A DNA stretch of 64,000 nucleotides from Cephalopachus bancanus (Eukaryota > Chordata > Mammalia > Primates > Tarsiidae), in NCBI GenBank assembly GCA_027257055.1, contig JAPVLO010000162.1:1860001-1924000 (forward strand), given 5' to 3'. A program made the translations under genes and the position numbers. The notes beneath the pieces are model-generated. The model saw only the letters and a list, made by a program, of their open reading frames with translations, was not told where the DNA came from and did no database searches. Below are positions 12,594 to 24,685 of the stretch, piece by piece (the stretch's first letter is position 1; each line of letters begins with the position of its first letter).

Positions 12594-14324
12594 GCTTTTT
12601 TTAAGAGTTCACAGTTAAAAAAAATTATTTTTTAAAGTTGAAACATTTTATATTCAGGAAAGTTTAGCCCAGGAATTAAGAGTGGTCTTTTAAACTAAAG
12701 CTGACAGATAGACAAATCATTCTTCTTCATGAGCAAACTATATCGTTATTGTATAGACCACAGAAGAAACTTTGAAATGAATGATTTTATTATTTTTTTA
12801 ATTATTTTAAAATGGAAAAGAATTTCTTTAATAGGCTTTATCTGTGTTGAAGATGGGAATCATGTCTGATTTATAAATAGAATCTCCAAATAAGTGCTCA
12901 ATAAATGTTTCTTGAGTCAATGAATGAATTTTCCTCTGTCACTGTCGGTAGGGCCTAAGGACAGAACAAACATTCCATCTATGAATAACATCAAATATTT
13001 TGCAGTCTTTAGAATAGATTGTAATAATATCTATTTATCACTTTAACATAAAATAAATAAGCATTTTAATCTCTGCCTTTTGGGCCAACAAAGTGGATAT
13101 TGCCATTTTTCTTTTCAAGGTGAGAAATGATCAAAACACACACACAACATCATGGAAAAATGCATACAGTTTAGTTAACCTTCAGTATTTTCAGTGTTTT
13201 GAGCATCAGCACATTCACCAGCTTAACAACCTTGTACAATAAGCATTATTTTTTGCACCTAGGTAGATACATTTAGGGATCATTTCTCAATATGAATGTG
13301 TTGAATTATTCTGGTGTCATAGGCATTTTTAAAACTTTTATATTAGGTCCATACATATGTTTGATGGAATGCCATTTTCCATCATTCTTAATTGTAGTTA
13401 GTACAAAACAATTTCTTATTCTGTGAAATACCAAACAGATATTTTATGGGAATAAAAAGTAAATCAAATATCTTCCAAGGGACAAATGCTTTAATTTGCA
13501 GAGGAAACACCACAATGAAATAAGAGAGACTAATGACTAATTGCATCCCTACCTGTATTTTGCACTTACTGTCCAACACCTTGTCATTTTCAAATTCATT
13601 TCAAATTCCTATATTAGTGGTGTAAGACTATGACTTTAGTTCCCCTTCTCTACTTCCTCCAAGATTCAGACCTCCCTACATACACTCTCCTATCTGACTT
13701 GCAAACTCCTAGAGGTTGCTGCGTCCATGCCCCTCACGTATTTCATAAAGTCCTTTGTTCCACCTTCCAATATTCCAAATATCTCTATGGCACTATGCGA
13801 CTCTCCACTTGTCTAAATGCAAAGTCATGCATATGATTCTATGCCTGTCTCAGGATCCCTGTCTATCCCTAACCTGGCTTGACGAAAGAAGTGTGGTGAT
13901 TTAGGGAAGGGAACTTGCTAGGTTGAATAGATGATTGCAATGCTAGGGTATATTTAGATTTTGTTTCCTTCTAGGATTTTTACTATCACCACCATCACCC
14001 CATCACCCCACCCTAGAAATTCTTTCCATTTAAACAGTCTTCCTGGGCCTGGTTAAAAACTTCTCCAACCGCTTTAAAAAGATGGCAGACTGTAGAAACA
14101 TAGGGTGTATGTAAGCGCCGGATGTATATGTGGAAGTGAGAATGTGACAAGGACAAATTCTAAGCTCTCTTCTGAAGGCAGATTTTATTTCCTTTGAATT
14201 ACCCTTTTTCTATTCCCCACTTTAGTTACTTCGTGCTACCTGAGGCATTTGTCAGGACAGAAAACAATAAAAGTAATTGTTCTAAAATTTTACAGCATTA
14301 CTAGTATATTATTTATTTTTATAA
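12594..14324. other. Mostly unannotated; possible L2 tail
   Basis: At 12,880-12,935 'caaataagtgctcaataaat' plus 'ttgagtcaatgaatgaatt' resembles an L2/MIR 3' end. The frame at 13,630-13,836 has no recognisable homology. The rest is AT-rich. Confidence 0.4.
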
Positions 14325-14478
14325 CCACTGTGATATAGTTAATATGACTCTCGTTTTACACCTGAGAAAAGTGGAGTTCAAAGAAGCTAAGTGATTCATA
14401 GAATCAGTAAATGGTGGAACTTGGACTTAATCCAGGGCTTTTGACTCTGATTCTGTGCTTTCTTTACTAAGTCACAGT
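14325..14478 (-). mobile_element. MIR SINE
   Basis: It reads 'gttttacacctgagaaaagt...gctaagtgattcatagaatc' then 'ggtggaacttggacttaatc', the MIR core in reverse. Confidence 0.8.
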
Positions 14479-15148
14479 GGAAAGACAATAGGACAGTATT
14501 TGGGAAGTGGCAAAAATGAACACAAGAAAAAAAGACCGTATTTGGAATTTCAAAAAGTTAGTTGAACAACATTACATAGAGAGTCATTATTGGGGTAGGA
14601 AACTGTAGAGAAATAGAATGCCAAACTTTCTTCTAGCTCCCTAGATTGGTACAAGGCAGTCCTATAAAAGGCTCTGCTTCATTGGTTTCAGAAATGACAA
14701 CTATAACAATAATAAGAATGGAGACCCATAAAATTCACAGGAAGTACCTGAAAGAAAATCCTAAATGAAAAACATTTAAAAATGAAGACAATAGATCTAT
14801 GTTAAAGAAAACACATCTTAAAGAATCCAAGTGAGGAAAATAAAAAACTTCAATCTCAGTTGCCGTGATAAAGAGCAAGCAGCTAAGACATGAACTCCCT
14901 TTTATTACAATATAACTGCTGATCAGCCAAAGGGAGCCGCAGCCCATGCATAACAAGGGATTGTCTACAGTGACTCCATGTCTTATAGGAAGAACTTCTC
15001 TTAATCTTATCTTAGAGAAAATCAGAAAAAATAAGACTGAAAATGCCAAGCACATTAGGAGACAGAATGGAGTAACTTTTTGAAGAAAAAAGATATTTGG
15101 AAAAAATTTGGTTTAGAAATACAAAACACAGAAGGACAAGTTATTTTT
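14479..15148. other. No feature recognised
   Basis: A minus-strand frame (14,735-15,055) lacks any motif or coding bias that I can see. Confidence 0.4.
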
Positions 15149-15162
15149 AAAATTAAAGATAC

Positions 15163-15469
15163 GAGCCGGGCTCGGTGGCTCAGCCTGTAATCCCGCGCCT
15201 TTGGGAGGCTGAGGTGAGTGGATTGCCTGAGCCCGCGGGTTCGAGACCCGCCTGGGCAGCGAGACCTCATCTCTACAATAAATCAAAAAATCAGCCGGGC
15301 GTGGTAGCGCATGCCTGTAATTCCAGCTACTTGGAAGGCTGAGGCGGAAGGATCGCCGGAGCCCAGCAGGTCGAGGCTGCGGTGGCCGGGAGCGGCCACT
15401 GCACTCCAGTCTGGGCGACAGAGTGAGACTCCAACTCAAAAAAAAAAAAAAAATAAAAATAAATAAAAT
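15163..15469 (+). mobile_element. Alu SINE, short-left-arm group, young
   Basis: Full dimer with long A-rich tail (AAAT units) and a perfect 14-bp target duplication aaaattaaagatac (15,149-15,162 and 15,470-15,483). It is almost identical to the copies at 2,664 and 56,192 and retains many CpGs, so it is relatively young. Confidence 0.97.
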
Positions 15470-15483
15470 AAAATTAAAGATAC

Positions 15484-16375
15484 TATGTCTTATAAGAGGA
15501 GTAAAAGAATCTTTCTGGTTTTGTTGAAAAAAATAAAAATTTTCTAAGCAATAAGAAAAAAAAACTTTTCTATAGGTTCCAAAGCATATTCTTTATTGAG
15601 TGTAGGGAATATTTCAATATTTTTGAAAAATTCTGTTGTAATTAAAATAAATCTGTTTGGACTTCTTCCCTAGAATAATTTCCTTCTGTCCCAACTAATA
15701 TAGTCTGTCCATCTGTCACATTAGAAGGCAAAAAAGAGAAGTAATGGAAAAAATGTCCCTGTTTATTAAATCTAGTTTATTAAAAATGCTTTTAAAATGT
15801 CAGTTAAAAAATCTTTCTTCACCAATTAATAGTGGATCTGACTATAGCCATGATGGCTTCCTATTGTGCTTAATAGAATCTTACATGCTTTTTTAACCTT
15901 ACCTTAATATTCTTAAGAAAAAAATTAATAATTTTAAGAAAAAATATTAATATAAAAATATAAAGACAAGAATAAAATTCATCCATAATTTCTCTGCCCA
16001 GAGATAACTACTGTTAACATTTTGGAGTATTTCTTAGATTTCAGACTACTCCAGGTAATGAATGCTTCAGAGGATATTTTTATGGGAATAGTACTTTTGA
16101 CAAAGGAAATGACAAATCAAAACCACGGGAGAAAAAAAGCGCAACGTGCCAGTGATTTGTAATTACCCAATTATTTAATCAATAAAGTGTTCTCTTTCAA
16201 TGTTACTAGACTCTTGGTGTTGAAAGTTACCTAAAAGGCCAGTCTGCAGAAATCACGTTAAGTAGGTGTTAAACCTTCGGCAGAACATAATTTAATCATT
16301 GGTTTAGGTCATTCGGACAACTCTCCTCTTTAAATAATTTTACTTAAACATTTTGGAGTTCAGTATTTAATGCCC
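15484..16375. other. No feature recognised
   Basis: AT-rich; no assignable element. Confidence 0.4.
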
Positions 16376-16377
16376 TT

Positions 16378-16672
16378 TTCTTTTCTTTTTTGAGTTGGAG
16401 TCTCATTCTGTCACGTGCAGGGGCATGCTCACAGCCGCCACAGCCTTGATCTGCTAGGCTCAGGTGATCTTTCAACCTTAGCCTTCCAAGTAGCTGGAAC
16501 CACAGCTGCACACCACCATGCCTGACTGATTTTTATATTTATTATAGAGACAAGGTCTCACCATGTTGCCCAGGCTGGTCTCGAATCCCTGGGCTCAGGC
16601 AATCCTCTCACCTCTTGGCCTCCCAAAGTGCTGGGATTATAGGCTTGAGGCACCGTGCCTGGCTAAAGCCTT
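16378..16672 (-). mobile_element. Alu SINE
   Basis: Reverse dimer (ttgagttggagtctcattct ... gtgcctggct), with a small deletion after 'tgtcacg' in the right arm. Confidence 0.9.
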
Positions 16673-16694
16673 GTTCAAAAAAATTTTTAGCACT

Positions 16695-16885
16695 TTATAG
16701 AGCAGTGCCCTAAAACATACATATGTATCTTAATCATCTGGAGGGCTTATTAAAACAGATTGTTGAGTCTCTGAGTTAGTATGCTCTGGGGAGGCATTTG
16801 GGTCTTTGTATTTCTAACAAGTTTCCATCCTGGGTGATGGTGGTGCAGGTGGCCGGGGACCACCCTTTGAGAACCAATGATACAT
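16695..16885 (+). mobile_element. MER5-type hAT-Charlie MITE
   Basis: Clear MER5A pattern: 'atcatctggagggcttatta', 'tttctaacaagtttccatcc' and 'ccctttgagaaccaatgat' in order. About 190 bp. Confidence 0.85.
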
Positions 16886-17487
16886 GAATGCAGCTTAGAG
16901 GATGCAATTTTTCCTAACACAGCAAAAATAGTTTCATTTGCAATATTTCACAGCACAGTGATAAACTATAGGTTTTATTTTGAATTTTTAAAATGAAATT
17001 TTATAGTGTGGTTTCTGTGAGAATGTCAGCATCAAGCTTGAGTGAGGGGTATAGGAGTTTGATTTAAAGCTCTATAAACAGAGAGAGGAAAAGCAATTCC
17101 TTCAAAAGGAAAACTCCAGAATTTTTTAATTGACATATGGATTATCTATGCAAGCATTTAGGTTGCACGTGAGCTTATGAATCTGCAGGTGTAGTGAAAA
17201 CTCTTCCCCATATTCTAAACCCCACTACTTGTGTTTTCCTTTTCAAACCTTAAAACTTATCAGTGTGGCCTCTTTCCCTCAGTGTCAAGACCCTCTCACA
17301 GATGTCTCTAGTCCTCAGAAGTAGCTAAAGTACTCAAATCCTCTGATACTTTAGGAGATATTTGTAAATATATTGCAGGGCAAGAGGCAGGTCTAGTGAG
17401 TCTCAGAGCTTTAAAGGCAATATGTGCCAGCCCACTGACTTCATAACATAAAAATGTCTTTACAGTAAAATTGAGGCAGGATACTAG
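16886..17487. other. No feature recognised
   Basis: Unique-looking, no supported feature. Confidence 0.4.
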
Positions 17488-17716
17488 TTTGGGAGTCAGG
17501 TGATCTCTAGTCTCGCTCTAGTGCTGCTGTGACTTAGTTGTTAACTTTCAGCAAATTGCTTAACTCTTTCCTAGACAATGCTCAAAAGTTCAGGACTTTG
17601 GTGTCAAGCAGAACTGAGTTTGAATCTCAGTTTCTGGTGTTCATTAGCTCTGGGAATCTGTAAAAACAAGATTAGCAACAAATACACAGAACAATGTTGA
17701 TATAAATACTAGAATA
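17488..17716 (+). mobile_element. MIR SINE fragments, split by a mariner
   Basis: Two MIR-like pieces: 'tgtgacttagttgttaactt...' (17,540-17,575) and a 5' part 'gactttggtgtcaagcagaac' to 'attagctctggg'. A MIR tail-like 'agtactcaatactgctag' appears at 18,640, after the mariner. Confidence 0.65.
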
Positions 17717-18612
17717 TATGAGGTCTGACAATTAAGTTTGTGAACTTGCCATGTCCTTACATTGGCAGCACTGTACAGACAACTTCATAAGGTCTCATGA
17801 CCTTGGTATATCAGTGTCTCACAGCTGTGTTTGTGACTACATGTGGCGGTGTCTTGCTGAGTGACATTCATGATTGTTGTTGCATGTTTTTTGTGTGCTG
17901 TTGTGAGAATGTTGGAACTTGAATTAGAGCAACGAACAAATATTAAATTTCTTGTTGAAAGTGGCAAGAGTGGGAGTGACATTAGGACATGTTAGTTCAA
18001 GTTTATGGGGATAATGTGGATTGTCTGATGGGAGAGAACGCGTCACTGATGAAGAGGGGTCAGGACGGCCAGTGACAGCAGAACTGACAAACACATTGCA
18101 AAAATGTGTTGAATTGTGCATTGAAATCGGCAGCTGACTGTGAGAAGCATAACAGACCAAATTACCATTGACAGAGATAATCTTGGTATGAGAAAGGTGT
18201 GGGCAAAAATGGTCCCGAAGGAGCTCTTTCATCACAACAATGCACCAGCTCACACGCACTGTCTGTGAGGGACTTTTTAGCCAGTAAACAAATAACTGTA
18301 TTGGGACACCCTCCCTACTCACCTGATCTGGCCCCCAGTGACATTTTTCTTCACCTGAAGATAAAGGAAATATTGAAAGGAGGACATTTTGATGACATTC
18401 AGGACAACAAGGCTAACATGATGACAACTCTGATGGCCATTCCAGAGAAAAAGTACAAAATTGTTTTGATGGGTAGATTAAGCGCTGGCATCAGTGCATA
18501 GCTTCCCAAGGGGAGTACGTCAAAGGAGACCATAGTGATATTCAGCAATGAGGTATGGAGCACTTTTCTAGGATGAGTTCACAGACTTAACTGTGAACTC
18601 ATATATAGGTCT
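17717..18612 (+). mobile_element. Mariner family A, internally deleted copy 1
   Basis: It begins with the inverted repeat tgaggtctgacaattaag and ends in a scrambled version near 18,612. The N-terminus reads LELEQRTNIKFLVESGKSGS (helix-turn-helix part). After VPKEL the frame jumps straight to FHHNNAPAH, so roughly the first half of the catalytic domain is deleted. The third catalytic Asp survives in PPYSPDLAPSD (18,308-18,342), but the second is Asn (HHNN for the family's HHDN). Stops are present. About 0.9 kb against about 1.3 kb for a full mariner. Confidence 0.88.
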
Positions 18613-18739
18613 CATATATAGTTCTCAGTGTCTGTCACACTAAGTACTCAATACTGCTAGTTATTATTGCTCCACACAAAATGATAGGTTGGAATGAATA
18701 ATTGACACCTGGGCACTTTCTAGCTCTACAGTACTAAGC

Positions 18740-19026
18740 TGTTTTGTTGTTTTTTTGAGTTGGGGTGTCACTCTGTTGCCCAGGCTGGAGTACGGCCCAC
18801 AGCAGTTTCAACCTCCTGGGCTTAGGCGATCCTTCTGCCTCAGCATCCTGAGTAGCTGGAACTGCAGGCACATGGTACTGTGCCTGGCTAATTTTTTTTT
18901 TTTTTTGTATAGATGAGGTCTAGCCATGTTGTCTAGGCTGATCTTGAACTCCGGGGCTCAAGCAGTCTGCCTGTCTCATTCTCCTAAAGTCCTGGGATTA
19001 CAGACATAAGCCACTGCTCCTGGCCC
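18740..19026 (-). mobile_element. Alu SINE
   Basis: Reverse dimer (ttttgagttggggtgtcact ... gctcctggccc) with an internal T run at 18,892-18,906. Confidence 0.9.
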
Positions 19027-19303
19027 GATACTGTGCTTTTAAGTGAAATATATTATTGAAAAATAACCAGGGCCGCTGTAGTAAAGTACCCACAAACTGG
19101 GTGGCTTAAACAACAGAAATGTATGTTCTCACAGTTATTGAGGATAAAAGTCTGAGATCAAGATGTCAGCAGGGTTGGTTTCTTCTGAGGTCTCCCTCTC
19201 TTCTTGGCTTATAGATGGACCATCTTCTTCCAGTGTCTTCACATGGTCTTTTCTCTGTGTGTCTGTGTCCAAATGTTCTTTTTCTCATAAGGACACTGGT
19301 CTT

Positions 19304-19490
19304 GCTGGGTGAGGTGGCACATGCCTATAGTTCCAGTTTCTTAGAAGGCTGAGATGGAAGCATTGCCTGAGCCCAGCAGGTTGAGGCTGTGGTGGCCATG
19401 AGCATGCCACTACTCTCCAGCCTGGGTGACAGTGAGACTCTGACTCAAAAGAACAACAACAACAACAACAACAACAGCAACAACAAAACA
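19304..19490 (+). mobile_element. Alu right-arm SINE inside the MaLR LTR
   Basis: One arm with the lineage right-arm motif (cagcaggttgaggctgtggt) and an (AAC)n tail. The target duplication aaggacactggtctt flanks it (about 19,290 and 19,503). Confidence 0.9.
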
Positions 19491-19502
19491 ACAACAGCAA
19501 AA
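19440..19502. repeat. (AAC)n simple repeat in SINE tail
   Basis: Imperfect caa units grown from the SINE A-tail. It creates a poly-Cys frame on the minus strand, which is not a gene. Confidence 0.85.
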
Positions 19503-19665
19503 AAGGACACTGGTCTTATTGGATTAGGACGTACCCTAATGACATCATTTTAACTCAATCACCTCTGTAAAGACTATCTGTAAATATAGACACATTCTGA
19601 GGTACTGGGTATTAGGACTTCAACATATAGATTGGGGAGAGGGGGCACAGTTTAACCCATAACAA

Positions 19666-20239
19666 TGGCTAAGTATGCTGGATTTCATGAAGACTTATGA
19701 TGAATTTATCCTTGCCTTTTGGTTTTCGGTTTTATTTTGGTGACTCATTTCATGGTGAAAGCAACAACCAAAACAAACCAAAAACAACACTGCCACCATC
19801 AGCAAAACCCAGAGGGAAGCAATTTGTTGTGACTGCTTTTGTTACTGATAGATGTCTCAGAATAGATGTCCTTACTTTCTGCAAATGAATACTGATCATC
19901 TACAAATTAAATGCATTAGTGGCAAGAAACAAGTTTCACATTCTATGTATTCTGCTATGTGAACATCCATTAACCAACAAGGTAATGTCCTGGCTAGTAG
20001 TAGTTGCCTGGTAAAGCTCTGAGATCCACTGGACCTCTTGTTCCTGCCTTGTACTTTTAATTCATGAGGCATTAATGATTGCCCAACCACTAAGTTTGCT
20101 TGTTAAGGCACATTTAGGCATAGTCCTTTGACAAACCAGTCATTTTATCATTGGAATTGCAACAGCTTTGGATTGGGAGCTGTTGCAGCAAGGAAGTTCT
20201 CCTAAGTATGAAAGAGATCATACTTCAACAAATCCCAAA
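19666..20239. other. No feature recognised
   Basis: No assignable repeat or coding signal. Confidence 0.4.
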
Positions 20240-20526
20240 CCGGGCTTGGTGGCTCAGCCTGTAATCTTGCGCCTTGGGAGACTGAGGTGAGTGGATTGCC
20301 TGAGCCCGCGAATTCGAGACCCGCCTGGGCAACTTGGCGAGACCGCATCTCTACAATAAGTCAAAAATTAGCCGGGCGTGGTAGCACATGCCTGTAGTTC
20401 CAGCTACTTGGAAGGCTGAGGCGGAAGGATCGCCAATCCCAGCAGGTCGAGGCTGCGGTGGCCGGGAGCAGCCACTGTACTCCAGTCTGGGCGACAGAGT
20501 GAGACTCCAACTCAAAAAAAAAAAAC
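20240..20526 (+). mobile_element. Alu SINE, full-left-arm group
   Basis: Dimer with the undeleted left arm (gggcaacttggcgagacc) and the lineage right arm. CpG-rich, so relatively young. Confidence 0.95.
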
Positions 20527-20587
20527 CCAACCAACCAAACAAACAAAAAATTCCACAAATTCCAATCTTAAAAGTTCTTGACATATA

Positions 20588-21132
20588 ATGGGGGACCCAA
20601 AATAAGCCGGAATTATTTTTGTAGGGGTGGGCTCCTGGTAGTACAGACTTCCCCCACTAGGTTAAGTGTTCTAGGAATGCTTTGGCATCAGTGTACCAGC
20701 TAATGTTGTTGTGAGGTGCTGCATTCGGCTTCAGTGAATTTTTTCTTAGAGATTCTTTCAGTGTATTTGCCTATTTCATGATGGGTGATTTATGAGTGCT
20801 CCAGCCCACAGTGTCCTGAGTGTTCAGCAGTTTTTGATCAAAAAAAGGTATGACTCCTGTGCCCCACACCTGATCTTGCCCCAGGTGACTCGCCCCCACC
20901 AGATGATAAAAGTGCTCAAAGGGAAATGTTTGCCCATGCAGAAGAGGAGAAACAAAAAAACAGCGGGACATCAACATTGACAAGTTCAAAAACTGTTTTG
21001 AGCAGTGGAAATAGCATCTCAGTAGGCGTATTACATCAGATGGAGGGTACTTTGAAGGTGACTGAAGTTTAAATATGTAAGAATAAATACACAATTTGTT
21101 ATAAATAAATTGTTTTGGGGGGTACCCCCCAT
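20588..21132 (+). mobile_element. Mariner family B, internally deleted copy
   Basis: Ends are gggggacccaaaat on the left and ttttggggggtacccccc on the right, roughly inverted. The 5' non-coding part runs to a start-like 'tttcatgatgggtgattt', then passes directly to the transposase C-terminus (APAHSVLSVQQFLIKKRYDS, then VLKGKCLPMQKRRNKK). The N-terminal and central domains are missing. The same structure recurs at 25,574-26,131. Confidence 0.85.
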
Positions 21133-21553
21133 ACTTGGTGCTCGTGAATGCCAATTTATTATGCATTGTATTACAAAAGTCTCGATTCATTGTGGGTATA
21201 AACATGAAGTGGTTTTATTTTTTTCGAGTTATGCTCTGCTTGTGGGTAGTGAGCTCCTTTGAGGCATGACAGTGCACTTCCACAACTTTGAAGACACAGT
21301 AGTCATTAGGATAGTTTTTCAAACATGTTTTAAGAGTCCCTATTATTCATTTTTCAATATTAAACTCATGCTTGGCCCAAATCTCTACTCACATCTTCAC
21401 CTGTACAAGGAAGACTTCTGCCTCTAGCTGACTGGTACTGGTAGTTATGATGACGATGGTGGTGGTGACAGTGGAGGTGGTAACAGTGGCAGGAACTGGA
21501 TCAGTGGTTTGCAGCCTGGTTGATGAGTGTGGAGAGAGCAGTGGATACTGTCT
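21133..21553. other. Unrecognised; GGT/GAT-rich patch
   Basis: Contains 'gatgacgatggtggtggtga' at 21,447-21,500. Otherwise unassigned. Confidence 0.4.
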
Positions 21554-21565
21554 GAGGCACCTCTT

Positions 21566-21992
21566 AAAAAATTTTTTTTAAAAGATGTGGGGTACAATTC
21601 AGGATTAGGTACACAAGTGTTCATTATGCTTGTTGATGAGGTGTGCCTACCCCCTGGTAGTTTCCCCGTACTGCCAATCTCGCTCCCCCCTCCTCTGGCA
21701 GTTTCCAGCTCCTGCCAATCCCTTTCTGATAGTATTATAATTGTTAAGGGCCCACTTGTAAGTGAGAACATGTAGTATTCAGTTCTTTGTTTCTGTGATA
21801 GCTCACTCAGTATTATAGACTCTAAGTCCATCCAAGTTGCTGCGAAGTTCATAATTTTGTCCTTTTCTTTGGCTGAGTAATATTCCATTGTGTATGTGTA
21901 CCACATTTTAAAAATCCAGTCCTCTTTCGATGGGTAGTATGGTTGGTTGCATGTTTTTGCTATTGAGACTAGTGCTACAATAAACATGCCTG
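21566..21992 (-). mobile_element. 5'-truncated L1, 3' UTR and ORF2 end
   Basis: T-rich start, 'aaaagatgtggggtacaatt' 3' UTR, then the reverse of the ORF2 end (minus translation contains WYTYTMEYYSAKEKDKIMNF). A perfect 12-bp target duplication gaggcacctctt lies at 21,554-21,565 and 21,993-22,004. Confidence 0.93.
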
Positions 21993-22004
21993 GAGGCACC
22001 TCTT

Positions 22005-23124
22005 TTCACTTCTTTTCTCACGGCTTCCCCACTGGTGCTGGCGTGGGAGTTGAGTAGGAAAGACAGAGTCAGAGGTCTCCTTAGAGAATGACTTAGAATG
22101 ATGTAGCAGCTGCTACTCTCCTTGTTGTGACTGAGTAACTGAATGTCTAACACTGGCTGGTGCTTACATATTTGCATATTGTGGTAGCAAGCACCTGCCA
22201 GTTCTCTCTGAGGTATGTCTGTTGGTTCTTCGAAGGGTGTTAATGGGGACCTCATCTTTGCATAGTCCCTGGCATCAGGGATCTGACTTGGGCTCCACAG
22301 CTGCCATATGTCTGCAGCTGCTGCCACAGGTGATCCACTCTACTTGCCTCTTGCTGTTGGGGTCCCGTCAACTCTTGGATGATTGTTCAGTGGGGGACAG
22401 CAAGATCGCTCAAGATCAGACTCCTGCTGCAGTGTCATCTTGGCCCACAGACACTCAAGAATCTTTGTGGCTGCCAGTAGTGGAAATGCAGGTTGCTCCT
22501 CTCAGGCAAGACTTCTCTCAGATCATCAGTCTCTGAGGCAGCTTCAGGCTCTTGGCTAATTCGGGTTCTGATCTACTCTTAGAAAAGATACCATCTCTAG
22601 CCCCCAGTGGGGTGTAGGGTGGAGTTTGGGACTCCTCAGTCTTTCTGATTAACGTTCTTTGGCTTTCCAAAGGTAAAAGAAGAGAACAGTCTCATTCCAA
22701 TAAAACTGTAGTCTCCCAAATTGTGACTTCCTTTCTCCCACGTCTTCCCTCCTTAATTCTTCTAGAATGGTGAAAGCCCTGTGGGATGGCGGCTTGCCTT
22801 CAACAGATATGGCTTTGGTTCACAGTGTGGGGGATTTTCTGGGCCTTCTTTTTCAGCAGTGGTTCTGAGCTGCCAGTCCTGCCTGTCAGAATAAAGTCAT
22901 GCTATTGCTTTTATTTTGTTCTACTAAGAAGAAATAGCAAATGAAAGGATTGGATGGAGGGCTTTGAATGTCCCATCTAAATCGAGATATGAAAATCACT
23001 TGTTAAAGAAGGGGGGAACTACATCACAAGAAATCGTTTTGCTAAAGAAAGCGCAATATTTGATTTTATAGACTTGAGACTACAAATACATTACAAATGC
23101 ATTCAGAGTTGGTGGGCACTTCAA
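22005..23124. other. Unassigned 1.1-kb stretch, possibly an LTR or old exon-like sequence
   Basis: Higher GC than its surroundings and continuous on both sides of the L1 at 21,566. It has an open frame at 22,222-22,536 (104 codons) and an AATAAA-like 'agaataaagtcatg' at about 22,890. I do not recognise a family. The frame has no motif, and its reverse strand is also open, which argues against coding. Confidence 0.35.
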
Positions 23125-23335
23125 TAACAGTTTTCATTTACTAGGTGCTCTAGGCTAAGATTTATATAATCTCTCATCTTCACAGCATATTGCAAGGGAG
23201 GGCTATTATCAATTCCATTTGTTCCATGAATGAGGAAATTAAAGTTCAGAGTAGTTAAGTGGTTGTCCAAATTATGCAAACCTCTTAAATGACGGCATTG
23301 GGATTTAAATGTGAATATTCTTGTTTCAACATTTG
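23125..23335 (-). mobile_element. MIR SINE
   Basis: Reverse MIR: 'atttactaggtgctctagg', 'atgaggaaattaaagttcag', 'tggttgtccaaattatgc'. Confidence 0.75.
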
Positions 23336-23585
23336 TATTATGTTGTACAAAATACTTTTCCTAAATGTATAAGATTAGCCTACGCTGTGGTAACAAATAG
23401 ACCCACATGAGCTCAGCAGTGGAAGTTGATTCCTTTCTCACATGACAGTCCCAGGCAGTTGTTCTGGTCCATGGATGGCTCTCCTCCATGATTCATGCTG
23501 GTTCCTTTAGTCTTGTGTCTCTCCTCCATCCTAACAAGGTTCTTTTCTCCTTTTTTAAAGTCTGAGTTTAAAGTACAGTATTTAG

Positions 23586-24150
<565 letters not shown>

Positions 24151-24181
24151 TAGATTTTTTTTCTTCTAAACATGATCCTAT

Positions 24182-24685
24182 CAGGGTTTCTAACTGTTTG
24201 TGCCATAAGATACTTAGACAGACTAGACAAGCCTCAAAACTTCCTCCTTGGAATAATGTTCACACCTGCATCAAATTAAATCATAAGATTACAAAATAAA
24301 AATTATGTTGAAATTCAGTTTAAAATATTAAAAGAACCTAATTTGTGACATAGAAATACATGTGCTTTTTATTCAAACACTAAATAAAAAACTAGCAGTG
24401 GACCTAATAACTACTATAATATCAAAGCAGGGTGAGAGTACATTTTACTTTGAGATGTCTGTAACAACTTTAATGAAACATGACAACACTGGTGATTTTT
24501 ACTTACTAAAAAGTCAGTTACTGCTGTGCTTTGTTGCCTACATTAATAGTGAAAGGAAGTGCTACATTTCTAATAGAGGTTAGTGAAATAAAGATTTACA
24601 AGTTTTTCTCATTTGAATCATAGACTGCCTGAATTCTATCTCTAGATCCTTTGGGGCTGCACACACCCCTGGTTAAGAATTCCTG
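24182..24685. mobile_element. hAT-type non-autonomous DNA transposon
   Basis: Ends cagggtttctaac and gttaagaattcctg are inverted repeats of the CAGGGGTTCTTAACC kind. The interior (tattaaaagaacctaatttg, gacataga, tagaggttagtgaaataaag) fits an old mammalian hAT-related element of about 500 bp that I know in pattern but cannot name with certainty. No transposase. Confidence 0.6.

Larger units (their letters stand above)
19067..19665 (-). mobile_element. MaLR-type LTR, split by a SINE
   Basis: Reverse LTR pattern: 'ctgtagtaaagtacccacaa', 'gtctgagatcaagatgtcag', 'ttggattaggacgtacccta', 'ggtactgggtattaggactt', ending ttaacccataaca. A SINE inserted at 19,304. Confidence 0.88.

Noticed and set aside
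17785..18322. Minus-strand frames over the mariner
   Set aside because: They are antisense shadows of a plus-strand transposase remnant.
19285..19500. Poly-Cys frame on the minus strand
   Set aside because: It comes from the (AAC)n tail of a SINE plus the SINE body.
22222..22536. 104-codon frame as a possible novel gene
   Set aside because: The reverse strand over the same span is largely open too. There is no motif, no splice context and no promoter signal; kept only as an unassigned stretch.
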